Part shown: one piece after another, positions 1-8,210 of the stretch | Position numbering within the stretch: the first letter of the stretch is position 1 | Layout of the letters: the number at the start of each line of letters is the position of its first letter | DNA from: Chitinophaga eiseniae | GTDB lineage: Bacteria; Bacteroidota; Bacteroidia; Chitinophagales; Chitinophagaceae | Assembly: GCF_900167135.1 (NCBI RefSeq) | Contig: NZ_FUWZ01000006.1 | Span: 186,001-250,000, forward strand | DNA length: 64,000 nucleotides | Direction of reading: 5' to 3' | The notes under the pieces: generated by a model | The model's input: only the letters and a program-made list of their open reading frames with translations | Told to the model about the DNA's origin: nothing | Databases searched by the model: none | Program-made: the position numbers and the translations under genes

Positions 1-315
1 GGTGAAAGGGGTCAGTGAAATATCGATGTCGGTACAGTCGTCAAATGCTTCAATATGGTTACCGTCTTTGTCAAACCAGTGGCCATTCAGGTCTGTGGTC
101 AGCTTTAGCGCCGTGGGCTGAAGGCCGTCCCGCCGGATGTGGAAGGAAGACACTTTCCATTCCGGTGTCACCTCTATTTCGTATTGAATGGAAAATGGTT
201 CTGCGTCTGTGCAGCCGTTGATAATCCCTTTGACCAGGTTGTTGTGTTCCTGTTTTGTCACCGTCAAAAATTCCGTCGCTGGCCATTGGGTGGCCTGCCA
301 TACTACTGGTCCCAT
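1..315 (-). CDS. Putative glycolipid-binding protein (DUF1089-like), C-terminus cut by the window edge
   Basis: About 105 codons are present, starting at ATG 315 and still open at base 1. The N-terminus begins MGPVVWQATQWPATEFLTV. Later segments include a central beta-rich stretch with EVTPEWKVSSFHI and the tail GCxD-like DDCTDIDISLTPFT. This succession is typical of the putative glycolipid-binding family (PF06475), small cytoplasmic beta proteins of unclear physiological role. The start lies 3 bp after the stop of the upstream molybdopterin oxidoreductase gene, so the two are probably cotranscribed. Family recognition is by eye; function is not shown. Confidence 0.7.
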   Translation of the reverse strand, partial: MGPVVWQATQWPATEFLTVTKQEHNNLVKGIINGCTDAEPFSIQYEIEVTPEWKVSSFHIRRDGLQPTALKLTTDLNGHWFDKDGNHIEAFDDCTDIDISLTPFT

Positions 316-318
316 GAT

Positions 319-2622
319 TTATCTTTTTATGATGGATGATTTAATTTGAATGATCACGCTTTTGGAGGCGGGTGTATTGCTTTTGTCGGCAACCGTGTTC
401 ACGGGTACGAGCACATTGGTTTCCGGGAAATAGGTAGCGGTGCATCCCACCGGGATATCATATGCCACGATGATAAAGCCGGGTGCTATTCTTTCCGTTT
501 GACCGTGATAGTTATAGAGGTCCACTACCTGTCCGGCTGTAAACCCGCCGCGGGCAATATCTTCCGGGTTCATGAAGATGACGCGCCGTTCATGGTGTAC
601 GCCGCGATAGCGGTCGTCCAGCCCGTAGATGGTAGTGTTGAACTGGTCGTGGCTGCGGATGGTCATCATCAGGTATTCCCCCTGGGCCAGCTGCGTGGAG
701 GCAAGGGGAGCCACGTTAAAATTGGCTTTGCCGGTATTGGTATTGAACTGGCCGGTCCTGGAGCCGTTGGGCAGGTAAAAGCCGCCGGGATGGCGTACGC
801 GTTTGTTGTAGTCGTTAAAACCGGGGATGACTTTTTCTATCGCGTCCCTGATATGATCATAGTGTTGCGTGTATTGCTCCCACGGCACTTTGCTCTGTGC
901 TCCGAGGATGGCCCTGGCCATTTCGCAGACGATGGCCGGTTCGCTTTTCAGGTCGGCCGATATGGGACGCAGGTTGCCTTTAGACATCTGCACTACGCCC
1001 ATGGAGTTTTCACAGGTGACAAACTGGGCCTGCTGTTGTTGTATGTCTTTATCGCTGCGGCCGAGGCAGGGGAGTATGATGGCTTCTCTGCCGTGTACGA
1101 GGTGGCTGCGGTTCAGTTTCGTAGATACGTGCACGGTAAGCCGGCAATTACGCAGGGCTTTTGCGGTGTAGGCCGTATCGGGTGTTGCAGAAAGAAAGTT
1201 GCCGCCCATGGCGATAAATACTTTGGCATCGCCGCGGTGCATGGCGTGGATGGCGTGCACTACATCGTGGCCGTGTTTGTACGGCGGTTTAAAGCCGTAT
1301 ACTGCCTCCAGTTTTTGCAGCAAGGCATCGCCCGGTTTTTCATAGATGCCCATGGTCCTGTCACCCTGTACGTTACTATGGCCCCGCACCGGGCAGGTAC
1401 CTGCGCCGGGCTTGCCGATACTGCCTTTAAGCAGTAGCAGGTTGACGACTTCGCGGATGGTGTCAACGGAATTTTTATGCTGGGTAAGTCCCATGGCCCA
1501 GCAGGCAACGATCTTTTGTTTATGCATGAGCGCCGCTGCAGCTTCCTGCAGCAGCGCTTCGCTGATACCGCAGGCGGCAGCCAGGACGGGCAGGTTTTGT
1601 TGCCGCAGGTGGGCGAGATACTCGTTGTATCCGCTGGTACTGCTATTGATAAATGACTGATCGAATACCGTGCCCGGATGTTTATCTTCTTCTTCCAGCA
1701 GCAACAGTGCCAGTGCTTTCAGCAAAGCCATGTCGCCGTTGATTTTTATTTGCAGGAAGATGTCGGTGAGAGGTGTTTTCACCTGGAGGATGCCCTTTAT
1801 TGTTTGAGGGTTGAGGAAATTGAGCAGCCCTGTTTCCTTCAGGGGGTTGACAGCGATGATAACTGCACCGTTGGCTTTGGCTTTCTGCAGTGCTGTGAGC
1901 ATACGCGGGTGATTGGTGCCCGGGTTTTGGCCCAGGATGATGATCACTTCCGCCTGATGTACGTCTTCCAGGGTGACGGACCCCTTGCCGATACCTACCG
2001 CTTCGCTGAGGGCCACGCCGCTGGACTCGTGGCACATATTGGAGCAGTCCGGCAGGTTGTTGGTGCCATACTCTCTGACCATCAACTGGTAGAGGAAAGC
2101 GGCCTCGTTGCTGGTGCGGCCGGAAGTATAAAATACGGCTTCGTCAGGCGTATCGAGCTGTTGCAGGTGCTCCGCAATCTTACGATAAGCGTTATCCCAG
2201 GATATGGGCGTGTAGTGTTCGGCGCCGGGGGCGAGGTACATAGGCTGCGCAATCCTCCCTTTTTTGCCGATATCGTAGTCCGAAAGCTGTCCGAGGGAAT
2301 CTATGCTGTTGGTCGCAAAGAAGGCTGCGTCCAGCTTACGGGTAGTGGCTTCCTCAGCGATGGCTTTGGCGCCGTTTTCACAGTATTCCGCAATCGGAGA
2401 GCGTTCGTCGTCAGGGTCCGGCCATGCGCAACCGGGGCAGTCGAAACCGTCTTTCTGGTTCAGTTCCAGCAGGGCTTTCATGGCCCTGAAGGCATTCATG
2501 GCTTCCAGCATATGTTTCATACTGGAAACGACCGCCGGAATACCGGCGGCCACTGTGGCCGGTTTAGTGAGCCTGAGGCCGGTGAATTTTACCGGCGTGA
2601 ACTGTAACCCCGTGGTAGACAT
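319..2622 (-). CDS. FdhF/YdeP-family molybdopterin oxidoreductase (formate dehydrogenase alpha-like)
   Basis: A 767-residue protein of the YdeP branch of molybdopterin bis-guanine-dinucleotide oxidoreductases. Residues 60-70 carry DCPGCAWPDP, the YdeP-family signature, with cysteines at 62, 65 and 81. The motif NMCHESSG puts Cys197 where formate dehydrogenases place the Se-Cys/Cys molybdenum ligand. A GQNPGTNHPRMLTAL segment and a C-terminal molydopterin dinucleotide-binding domain (about residues 620-750) follow. Family members are cytoplasmic and often lack a demonstrated substrate; E. coli YdeP is linked to acid resistance. FdhD, needed to sulfurate such cofactors, is encoded 211 bp upstream on the same strand. 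Formate oxidation specifically is not proven by the sequence. Confidence 0.9.
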   Translation of the reverse strand: MSTTGLQFTPVKFTGLRLTKPATVAAGIPAVVSSMKHMLEAMNAFRAMKALLELNQKDGFDCPGCAWPDPDDERSPIAEYCENGAKAIAEEATTRKLDAAFFATNSIDSLGQLSDYDIGKKGRIAQPMYLAPGAEHYTPISWDNAYRKIAEHLQQLDTPDEAVFYTSGRTSNEAAFLYQLMVREYGTNNLPDCSNMCHESSGVALSEAVGIGKGSVTLEDVHQAEVIIILGQNPGTNHPRMLTALQKAKANGAVIIAVNPLKETGLLNFLNPQTIKGILQVKTPLTDIFLQIKINGDMALLKALALLLLEEEDKHPGTVFDQSFINSSTSGYNEYLAHLRQQNLPVLAAACGISEALLQEAAAALMHKQKIVACWAMGLTQHKNSVDTIREVVNLLLLKGSIGKPGAGTCPVRGHSNVQGDRTMGIYEKPGDALLQKLEAVYGFKPPYKHGHDVVHAIHAMHRGDAKVFIAMGGNFLSATPDTAYTAKALRNCRLTVHVSTKLNRSHLVHGREAIILPCLGRSDKDIQQQQAQFVTCENSMGVVQMSKGNLRPISADLKSEPAIVCEMARAILGAQSKVPWEQYTQHYDHIRDAIEKVIPGFNDYNKRVRHPGGFYLPNGSRTGQFNTNTGKANFNVAPLASTQLAQGEYLMMTIRSHDQFNTTIYGLDDRYRGVHHERRVIFMNPEDIARGGFTAGQVVDLYNYHGQTERIAPGFIIVAYDIPVGCTATYFPETNVLVPVNTVADKSNTPASKSVIIQIKSSIIKR

Positions 2623-2833
2623 GATTATTGCTGATTTCTCTGATTTGGATCTTTGTTTTAATAATGCCTGTTATGTAAGCTATCCATCAGTTATTATGTC
2701 AATTAGTGTTTAAATGATTGTTTTAGTTATCGTTTTGTTTTCCTGGCAAGCTACGTTTTTCTCCCGGTTATCAGGAAAATCAATGGTGCCGATCAGCAAA
2801 ATCAGCGATAATCATGGCCATCACAGTTACGGT
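2623..2833 (-). promoter_or_regulatory. AT-rich gap upstream of the YdeP-type gene
   Basis: A 211-bp non-coding stretch separates fdhD from the molybdopterin oxidoreductase gene, which is wide compared with the 3-8 bp gaps around it. It is locally AT-rich near the oxidoreductase start, so a separate promoter is plausible. I could not find an unambiguous TTTG/TAnnTTTG pair and see no conserved small ORF. Confidence 0.3.
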
Positions 2834-3634
2834 TTATGTGTACTGATTATACCGGTCTTCTTTCAAAAAACCGATCAGGGTGATATTCCATTCGGCCGCC
2901 ATTTTTACGGCCATGCTGGAAGGAGCGCCGATGGCGGCGATGATGGGAATGCCTGCCATAGCGGCTTTCTGTATCAGTTCAAACCCCGCTCTGCCGCTCA
3001 GCAGCAGCAGGCTTTGTGAAAGGAGGAGTTGTTGTGTCAGTGCTGCGCCGATGACTTTGTCGACAGCATTATGCCGGCCGATGTCTTCCCGTAACAACAG
3101 TATTTCGCCGTTCTCATTTACCAGTGCCGCTGCATGAAGGCCGCCGGTATGCTCAAAGAGCGCCTGCCGCGCCCGCAGCTGTTCCGGAAGTTGTGGAAGC
3201 CATTGACCGGGAATGCGCCGGGCAGATTGGCTAACGTTAACGCCTGTATGAATATTTTCGATGGAAGATTTTCCGCACATACCACAGGCGGCAGTAGCCT
3301 GAAAATGGCGCTGGCTTTTATCCAGGAAAGGTACCACCTGTTCCCTGAGCGCAACGGTAGCGACGCTGCCACCGGGCGTCTCTGTCAGTGTCACCTGCCG
3401 GATGGCGGCCGGACCAGGAATAATCCCTTCGGTAAACAGGAAGCCGGTGGCCAGTTCTTCATCCTGCCCCGGCGTGCGCATGGTCACCGCAATGTTCTGT
3501 TGGCGGCGGTTGTGGGTAGGCCCATGCTCCAGTCTTATTTCCAATGGTTCTTCTGCTGCCAGGATATCTTCGGTATCGGTTACTCCTGCGGCGGTGATTT
3601 TTTTAATACGGGTATGAACAACAGCATTTGTCAT
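2834..3634 (-). CDS. fdhD: Formate dehydrogenase accessory sulfurtransferase FdhD
   Basis: A 266-residue protein of normal FdhD length. The hallmark CGMCGKSSIE contains Cys117 and Cys120, the pair that in FdhD carries sulfur from a cysteine desulfurase to the molybdenum cofactor of formate-dehydrogenase-type enzymes. LATGFLFTEG near residue 65 and the C-terminal REDIGRHNAVDKVIG and LLLSGRAGFELIQKA segments are also family hallmarks. It is cytoplasmic. Its gene lies 8 bp after the upstream MDR oxidoreductase gene and ahead of the YdeP-type oxidoreductase, the likely client. Start ATG at 3634. Confidence 0.95.
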   Translation of the reverse strand: MTNAVVHTRIKKITAAGVTDTEDILAAEEPLEIRLEHGPTHNRRQQNIAVTMRTPGQDEELATGFLFTEGIIPGPAAIRQVTLTETPGGSVATVALREQVVPFLDKSQRHFQATAACGMCGKSSIENIHTGVNVSQSARRIPGQWLPQLPEQLRARQALFEHTGGLHAAALVNENGEILLLREDIGRHNAVDKVIGAALTQQLLLSQSLLLLSGRAGFELIQKAAMAGIPIIAAIGAPSSMAVKMAAEWNITLIGFLKEDRYNQYT

Positions 3635-3642
3635 AGTTAAAA

Positions 3643-4653
3643 TTACACTTTCACGATCATCTTACCACTGTTTTGCCCGGAAAATAATCCCAGTAGTGCA
3701 GTGGGCAGCTGATCAAACCCTTCGATGACGGTTTCGGTATATTTTATCTTGCCGGCGCGTATCCATTCCCCCAGTTGTTGCATGCCCTCCAGGTAGCGAT
3801 GGGCATAGTTGCCGATGGTGAAGCCCTGCATCAGGACGCTGAACTTGATGAGCGTAGGTTGTATCCGAGGCCCTATGGGCACTTCAGTGCTATTGTACAA
3901 GGCGATTTGCCCGCATACCGGTATCCGGGCAAAAAAATTCAGGTGCTCCATAACGGCGTCTGAAATTTCGCCGCCTACGTTGTCGAAATAGATATCCACG
4001 CCGTTGGGGCAGGCGGCGGCCACGGCCTCCGCCAGGTGGGTGTTGCCTTTGTAGTTGATGGCGGCGTCGAAATTAAAATCGCTGGTCAGCAGCTTTACTT
4101 TTTCTTCGCCGCCGGCGATGCCTACCACCCGGCATCCCAGTATTTTGGCGATCTGACCGGCTACCAGTCCTACTGCGCCGGCGGCCCCGGAAATCACGAC
4201 GGTTTCGCCGGCTTTGGGTTTGCCGATGTCCATCAGTCCGAAATAGGCGGTGAGGCCGGGCATGCCCAGCACGCCGAGGTAGTAGCTGGGAGGGATGCTG
4301 GCGTCTATCTTCCGGAGATGGTCACCGGAGAAAACGAAACCGGTAGCCCAGGGGAAGAAGTTTTTGCCGCCACCGGGCATGACCAGGTCGCCGGCGGCGA
4401 ACCGGGTATCTTTGCTCTCCACCACGGTGGCTACGCCACCGCTTTCTATCGGTTGCTGTACTTTAAAGGGAGGGATGTAGGAGCGGGCGTCGCTCATGCG
4501 GCCGCGCATGTAGGGATCTACCGAAAAATAAAGCGGCTGGAGCAACACCTCGCCGTTACGCAGGTCAGGAAGCTCCACATCGACAGTTTTAAAGGTATCG
4601 GCAGCAGGCAGGCCTTCGGGACGCTCATTTAAAAGGATCTGTTGTATTTTCAT
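3643..4653 (-). CDS. NADP-dependent zinc-free MDR oxidoreductase (YfmJ/CurA-like)
   Basis: I chose ATG 4653 (MKIQQILLNERPEG) rather than the upstream in-frame ATG 4725, because family members begin at this motif. The product is then 336 residues. It has the GroES-like half with YFSVDPYMRGRM, then the Rossmann half with GMPGLTAYFGL and the NADPH loop ISGAAGAVGLVAGQIAK. No zinc-ligand cysteine cluster is present, which fits the leukotriene B4 12-hydroxydehydrogenase/curcumin reductase group that reduces the double bond of enones. It is adjacent to fdhD with an 8-bp gap; a functional link with molybdopterin enzymes is not obvious. Confidence 0.88.
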   Translation of the reverse strand: MKIQQILLNERPEGLPAADTFKTVDVELPDLRNGEVLLQPLYFSVDPYMRGRMSDARSYIPPFKVQQPIESGGVATVVESKDTRFAAGDLVMPGGGKNFFPWATGFVFSGDHLRKIDASIPPSYYLGVLGMPGLTAYFGLMDIGKPKAGETVVISGAAGAVGLVAGQIAKILGCRVVGIAGGEEKVKLLTSDFNFDAAINYKGNTHLAEAVAAACPNGVDIYFDNVGGEISDAVMEHLNFFARIPVCGQIALYNSTEVPIGPRIQPTLIKFSVLMQGFTIGNYAHRYLEGMQQLGEWIRAGKIKYTETVIEGFDQLPTALLGLFSGQNSGKMIVKV

Positions 4654-4794
4654 AAAAAAGGATTGACGGTATATCTTTCTTAACGGGCAAAAACAACTTT
4701 TGTTTAAGCTATTTTGAATATACACCTCCTGATGGGAATTACCGGGTAATAATGTATTTTAGGGCCGTAATTAACCACTAAACCCTAACTGTCT

Positions 4795-5658
4795 ATGCGT
4801 TTGGATGATGAAAGATTAAGTGACAATGTCGAGAAGCGTTCCGGAGGCGGAAAGCGCACCTTGATTGGCGGCGGTATCGGCGGCGTCATCGTCATTGTGC
4901 TCGCACTGTTGTTTAAACAGGACCCCAACCAGGTAAACCAGGTACTGCAACAGGTGCAGGGCCCGGGCGGCACTGAAAAGGTAGAACAGCTCAGCAAAGA
5001 GAATGCTTCTGCCATCGAATTGTTTTCCTCTAAAGTGCTGGCCAGTACGGAAGACGTATGGGCCAATGAATTCAGACGGCTCAATATGGAGTATGAGCGT
5101 CCTAAAATGGTGCTGTTTGAGGATGCTACCACCTCTGGCTGTGGCGCTGCCGAATCAGCGATGGGACCCTTCTATTGCCCGGCCGACCGGATGGTGTATC
5201 TCGACGCCACCTTCTTTAAGGAACTGGAGGACCGCTTCGGTGTGAAAGGCGATTTCGCCAAAGCTTATGTGATAGCACATGAGGTCGGGCATCATGTACA
5301 GAACCTGTTGGGCATCAGCCGCCAGGTACAGGCGATGCGGAGCAGGCTGAGCGAAACGGAATACAATAAATTGTCGGTGAAGCTGGAACTGCAGGCCGAT
5401 TTTCTGGCAGGATTATGGGCTAACCATGCGCAGCAGATGCGTAACATCCTGGAAGCCGGCGATATTGAATCAGGTCTGAATGCAGCCAGCGCCGTGGGCG
5501 ATGACAAACTGCAGGAAGCTGCCACCGGCCGCGTAGTGCCCGATGCCTTTACGCATGGCACTTCCCGGCAAAGAATGTTCTGGTTTAAAAAAGGATTCGA
5601 TTCGGGCGACCTGTCACAGGGAGATACCGGCATCGGATTGGGACAGGCAGGACGATAA
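4795..5658 (+). CDS. ypfJ: Neutral zinc metallopeptidase, YpfJ family
   Basis: A 287-residue protein with a short cytoplasmic N-terminus (RLDDERLSDNVEKRSG), one glycine-rich transmembrane segment at about residues 23-40, then an extracytoplasmic metallopeptidase domain. Residues 162-166 are HEVGH, the zinc-binding motif within AKAYVIAHEVGHHVQ. CGAAESAMGPFYCPADRMVYLD upstream is characteristic of PF04228, including a likely disulfide pair, and the later QADFLAGLW supplies the expected third ligand region. Substrate is unknown for the family. It is transcribed divergently from the MDR gene and ends before a convergent hairpin. Confidence 0.92.
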   Translation: MRLDDERLSDNVEKRSGGGKRTLIGGGIGGVIVIVLALLFKQDPNQVNQVLQQVQGPGGTEKVEQLSKENASAIELFSSKVLASTEDVWANEFRRLNMEYERPKMVLFEDATTSGCGAAESAMGPFYCPADRMVYLDATFFKELEDRFGVKGDFAKAYVIAHEVGHHVQNLLGISRQVQAMRSRLSETEYNKLSVKLELQADFLAGLWANHAQQMRNILEAGDIESGLNAASAVGDDKLQEAATGRVVPDAFTHGTSRQRMFWFKKGFDSGDLSQGDTGIGLGQAGR

Positions 5659-5678
5659 TTAAAATAGCACATAAAAGC

Positions 5679-5710
5679 AGATGGCCCGGGACCTACGTTC
5701 CGGGCTATCT
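5679..5710. terminator. Convergent hairpin between ypfJ and pncB
   Basis: Inverted repeat with arms 5679-5691 and 5698-5710 (13 pairs including two G-T wobbles, GCCCGGGA against TTCCGGGC in the centre) and a 6-nt loop. It lies 20 bp after the ypfJ stop and directly beside the pncB stop, as expected for a bidirectional terminator. There is no long U-tract on either side. Confidence 0.6.
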
Positions 5711-5712
5711 TG

Positions 5713-6879
5713 TTATAGTTCCAGCATCTCCCTGGCCAGTGTGAGCATATGTTCATCGCCGGTGTATTTACCTTTTTCATCCGACAGCTTGACCACCGGT
5801 GTCCAGCGGGGAGCGTCCTCCGGCCGGGCTTCATACATCTTTACCACAATATTCAGCGGCGTCAGCCCCACATCATTGGTAAAGTTGGTGCCAATGCCAA
5901 ACGAGATCCCGATTTTTCCCCGGCAGTGAGCCGCTATGGCGGCCACTTTGTCGTAGTTGAGGCCATCGGAGAAGATGATGGTCTTAGAGAGCGGGTTGAT
6001 ACCTTTTTCCTTGTAGTGGAGAATGGTGTCGTCGGCAAACCGGAGCGGGTCGCCACTATCGTGGCGGACGCCGTCAAACAGCTTGGCGAATTTTTTATCG
6101 AACTGTTCAAAGAACACCGGTGTGGTATAGGTGTCGGACAGAGCAATGCCCAGATCGCCGCGGTACACCTGGACCCAGTGCTCCAGCCCCAGCATATTAG
6201 CCATTTTAAAACCGTATTTGGCGGCATGGAACATGAACCACTCGTGGGCATGGGTGCCTACCGGTTTTACGCCATTGCGCATGGCCAGGTGCACATTGCT
6301 GGTGCCAATGAAAGTATGGCCGCCGTACTCGCGGAGGGTCTGTACCACCAACTTCTGCACGGCCAGGGAATGCCTGCGCCGGGTGCCGAAATCGGCGATG
6401 GTAATATTCAGTTCTTTGTATTGTTCTATTTTGGCACGGGTGATAGCCATCACTTCTTCGTCCGGTACCCGCTGCTGCCCGGTGGCTTCGTAGTAGAGCT
6501 CACAAATGAGCGACATCAGCGGCACCTCCCAGAGGATAGTACGGTACCAGTGGCCGTCGGCATGTACCTCCAGCTGGTCGCCATGCTGGGTGATATGTAT
6601 TTCAGAAGGGTTGTAGCGGTAACCCTGCAGGAAATCAAGGTAAGTTGGGTCCAGATAAGGACAGGTAACGGAGAGGAATTCTTTTTCCTCCTGGCTGAGT
6701 TGCAGGTACTGCATATCGTCTACCGCCTGCCGCAACAGTTTGTCGAAGCCCGGCGGGAAAGCATGATGGCCGCGGTTGATGAATTTATAACGGGCACGCG
6801 CCTTCGGAAACAGCTTGATCACGCAGTGCTGCATGGTGAACTTGTAGAAATCGTTGTCCAGGATGGAATTCAGCTTCAT
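5713..6879 (-). CDS. pncB: Nicotinate phosphoribosyltransferase
   Basis: About 388 residues from ATG 6879 (MKLNSILDNDFYKFTMQ); an upstream in-frame ATG at 6900 adds only seven unconserved residues. It makes nicotinate mononucleotide from nicotinate and PRPP in the NAD salvage pathway, in the cytosol. Diagnostic segments are DNDFYKFTMQ, DFGTRRRHS (containing the regulatory His region), FIGTSNVHLA, GTHAHEW, RHDSGDP, FSDGLNYD and GIGTNFTND. Length matches bacterial PncB. The downstream hairpin at 5679-5710 probably ends the transcript. Confidence 0.95.
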   Translation of the reverse strand: MKLNSILDNDFYKFTMQHCVIKLFPKARARYKFINRGHHAFPPGFDKLLRQAVDDMQYLQLSQEEKEFLSVTCPYLDPTYLDFLQGYRYNPSEIHITQHGDQLEVHADGHWYRTILWEVPLMSLICELYYEATGQQRVPDEEVMAITRAKIEQYKELNITIADFGTRRRHSLAVQKLVVQTLREYGGHTFIGTSNVHLAMRNGVKPVGTHAHEWFMFHAAKYGFKMANMLGLEHWVQVYRGDLGIALSDTYTTPVFFEQFDKKFAKLFDGVRHDSGDPLRFADDTILHYKEKGINPLSKTIIFSDGLNYDKVAAIAAHCRGKIGISFGIGTNFTNDVGLTPLNIVVKMYEARPEDAPRWTPVVKLSDEKGKYTGDEHMLTLAREMLEL

Positions 6880-6908
6880 AGACTGCGGTTTAATTAACAA
6901 TTATACCA

Positions 6909-6916
6909 TATTTTTG
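6909..6916 (+). promoter_or_regulatory. Bacteroidota -7 element upstream of the GRAM/PH-like gene
   Basis: TATTTTTG is an exact match to TAnnTTTG, the -7 box of the primary sigma factor in Bacteroidota. It lies 28 bp before the ATG at 6945. A TTTG -33 box at 19-21 bp spacing is not clear. Confidence 0.45.
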
Positions 6917-6944
6917 CGCTTATCATCATATCCAATTAATAATA

Positions 6945-7340
6945 ATGAAACAGATTAAAGTAAAGTTTGCACTTAACCCGCAAGAAACCGTTTTGTTCAA
7001 AGTAGACGGCTCGTACCTCAAAAGCAAATGGCAGGCAAAACCCGGAGCCCTGTGCCTGACCAACGAAAGGATTGTTGTAGAAGGCAAATCGATGACTGCA
7101 TTTTTATTGTTTGGCGTCATCGGCTGGTTGCTGACCCGGAAAAAAGTCATTAAAGAATTCCCATTGACGGATATTACCAACTTCAGCAGGGGCAAACAAG
7201 GCTTCAATAAAAAAGTGGCGGTGTTTGAACTGCTGGACGGCTCCACGATACGTATGGCCATCACCGGTAAATGGGAAGTTTTTGAAGCGGCTTATCACAA
7301 AGCGATGCTGGACGTAAAACCGCTGTTCTCCATTAACTGA
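6945..7340 (+). CDS. Small GRAM/PH-domain-like protein of unknown function
   Basis: 131 residues, no signal peptide. The pattern ETVLFKVDGSYLKSKWQAKPGALCLTNERIVVEG, a hydrophobic stretch MTAFLLFGVIGWLLT, then KEFPLTDITNFSRGKQGFNKKVAVFELLDGSTIRMAI, is the alternating beta-strand pattern of bacterial GRAM/bacterial-PH domains. The hydrophobic insert at about residues 50-65 may contact the membrane. It is convergent with the ion channel gene, with stop codons 2 bp apart. No specific role can be assigned. Confidence 0.7.
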   Translation: MKQIKVKFALNPQETVLFKVDGSYLKSKWQAKPGALCLTNERIVVEGKSMTAFLLFGVIGWLLTRKKVIKEFPLTDITNFSRGKQGFNKKVAVFELLDGSTIRMAITGKWEVFEAAYHKAMLDVKPLFSIN

Positions 7341-7341
7341 T

Positions 7342-8172
7342 CTACAATTTAGTACCACAATATTTACAGTAGTCCGCATTCGCATCGTGGCCTTCACGCA
7401 TGCAATGCGGACATATACGTTGATCCACCTCGTTTTTGTCCCGCAGCCTGCTCATTTCCACCGTTACAATCCCCGTAGGCACCGCAATGATAGCATAGCC
7501 CATAATCATGATCAGGGCCGAAAATGCCTGTCCCAAAGGGGTGATGGGCGCAATGTCGCCATAACCCACCGTGGTGAGGGTCACTACCGCCCAGTAAACG
7601 CTGACAGGGATGCTGGTGAAACCCGAATTATGCCCCGATTCTATCACATACATCAGGGAGCCGAGTACTACTGTCAACAGCAGGATAAAGAAAAGGAAGA
7701 CGGCAATTTTGCGGCGGCTGTGTTCCAGCGCCAGTGCCAGTTGTCTGCTTTCATTGAGAAAAGGCACCAGTTTAAAGATCCGGAAGATCCGCATCAGCCG
7801 CAGTATCCGGATGGTGAGCAGGAAATGGGCGCCTCCGAAGAGAAACTCCACGTAGGTAGGTAAGATGCAGAGCAGGTCTATCAGACCGTAGAAGCTGGTG
7901 ATATAGGCTTTGGGGCGGTAGCTGCACCATATCCTGAACAGGTATTCCAGGGTGAAAAGGATGGTAAACACCCATTCCAGCAGGGTGAACAGCCGTTCGT
8001 ACCGCTGTTGTACGCTGACCACACTTTCCAGCATCACCACAGCTACGCTGAGCAGGATCATTGCCAGCAGGGCGATGTCAAACCCGCGGCCAGCAGGTGT
8101 GTCCGCCTCAAAAATAATGTTATGCCAGCGTTGCTGAAAAGGGGAGAGTGTTCTCCGGTCTTGTTTTGCCAT
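7342..8172 (-). CDS. Voltage-gated potassium-channel-like protein with C-terminal zinc ribbon
   Basis: 276 residues from ATG 8172 (MAKQDRRTLSPFQ); the longer frame to 8241 would run into the upstream gene. Six transmembrane segments are visible. An S4-like helix RILRLMRIFRIFK lies at residues 122-134 with arginines every third position. The pore helix and selectivity filter TTVGYGD are at about 200-206, so potassium selectivity is expected. After S6 the tail carries C254-x2-C257 and C269-x2-C272, a zinc ribbon. It lies in the inner membrane with a cytoplasmic tail. The GNAT gene upstream on the same strand is 38 bp away, suggesting cotranscription. Confidence 0.92.
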   Translation of the reverse strand: MAKQDRRTLSPFQQRWHNIIFEADTPAGRGFDIALLAMILLSVAVVMLESVVSVQQRYERLFTLLEWVFTILFTLEYLFRIWCSYRPKAYITSFYGLIDLLCILPTYVEFLFGGAHFLLTIRILRLMRIFRIFKLVPFLNESRQLALALEHSRRKIAVFLFFILLLTVVLGSLMYVIESGHNSGFTSIPVSVYWAVVTLTTVGYGDIAPITPLGQAFSALIMIMGYAIIAVPTGIVTVEMSRLRDKNEVDQRICPHCMREGHDANADYCKYCGTKL

Positions 8173-8210
8173 GCGGTGATATTGTGTTGCGAAAATACGA
8201 AAGTTACCCC

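Noticed and set aside
346..1437. A 363-codon plus-strand ORF inside the YdeP-type gene
   Set aside because: It is fully antisense to a protein with clear family motifs and has no recognisable sequence of its own.
5749..6897. A 382-codon plus-strand ORF over pncB
   Set aside because: Antisense shadow of a well-conserved PncB; composition is unnatural and no motif is present.
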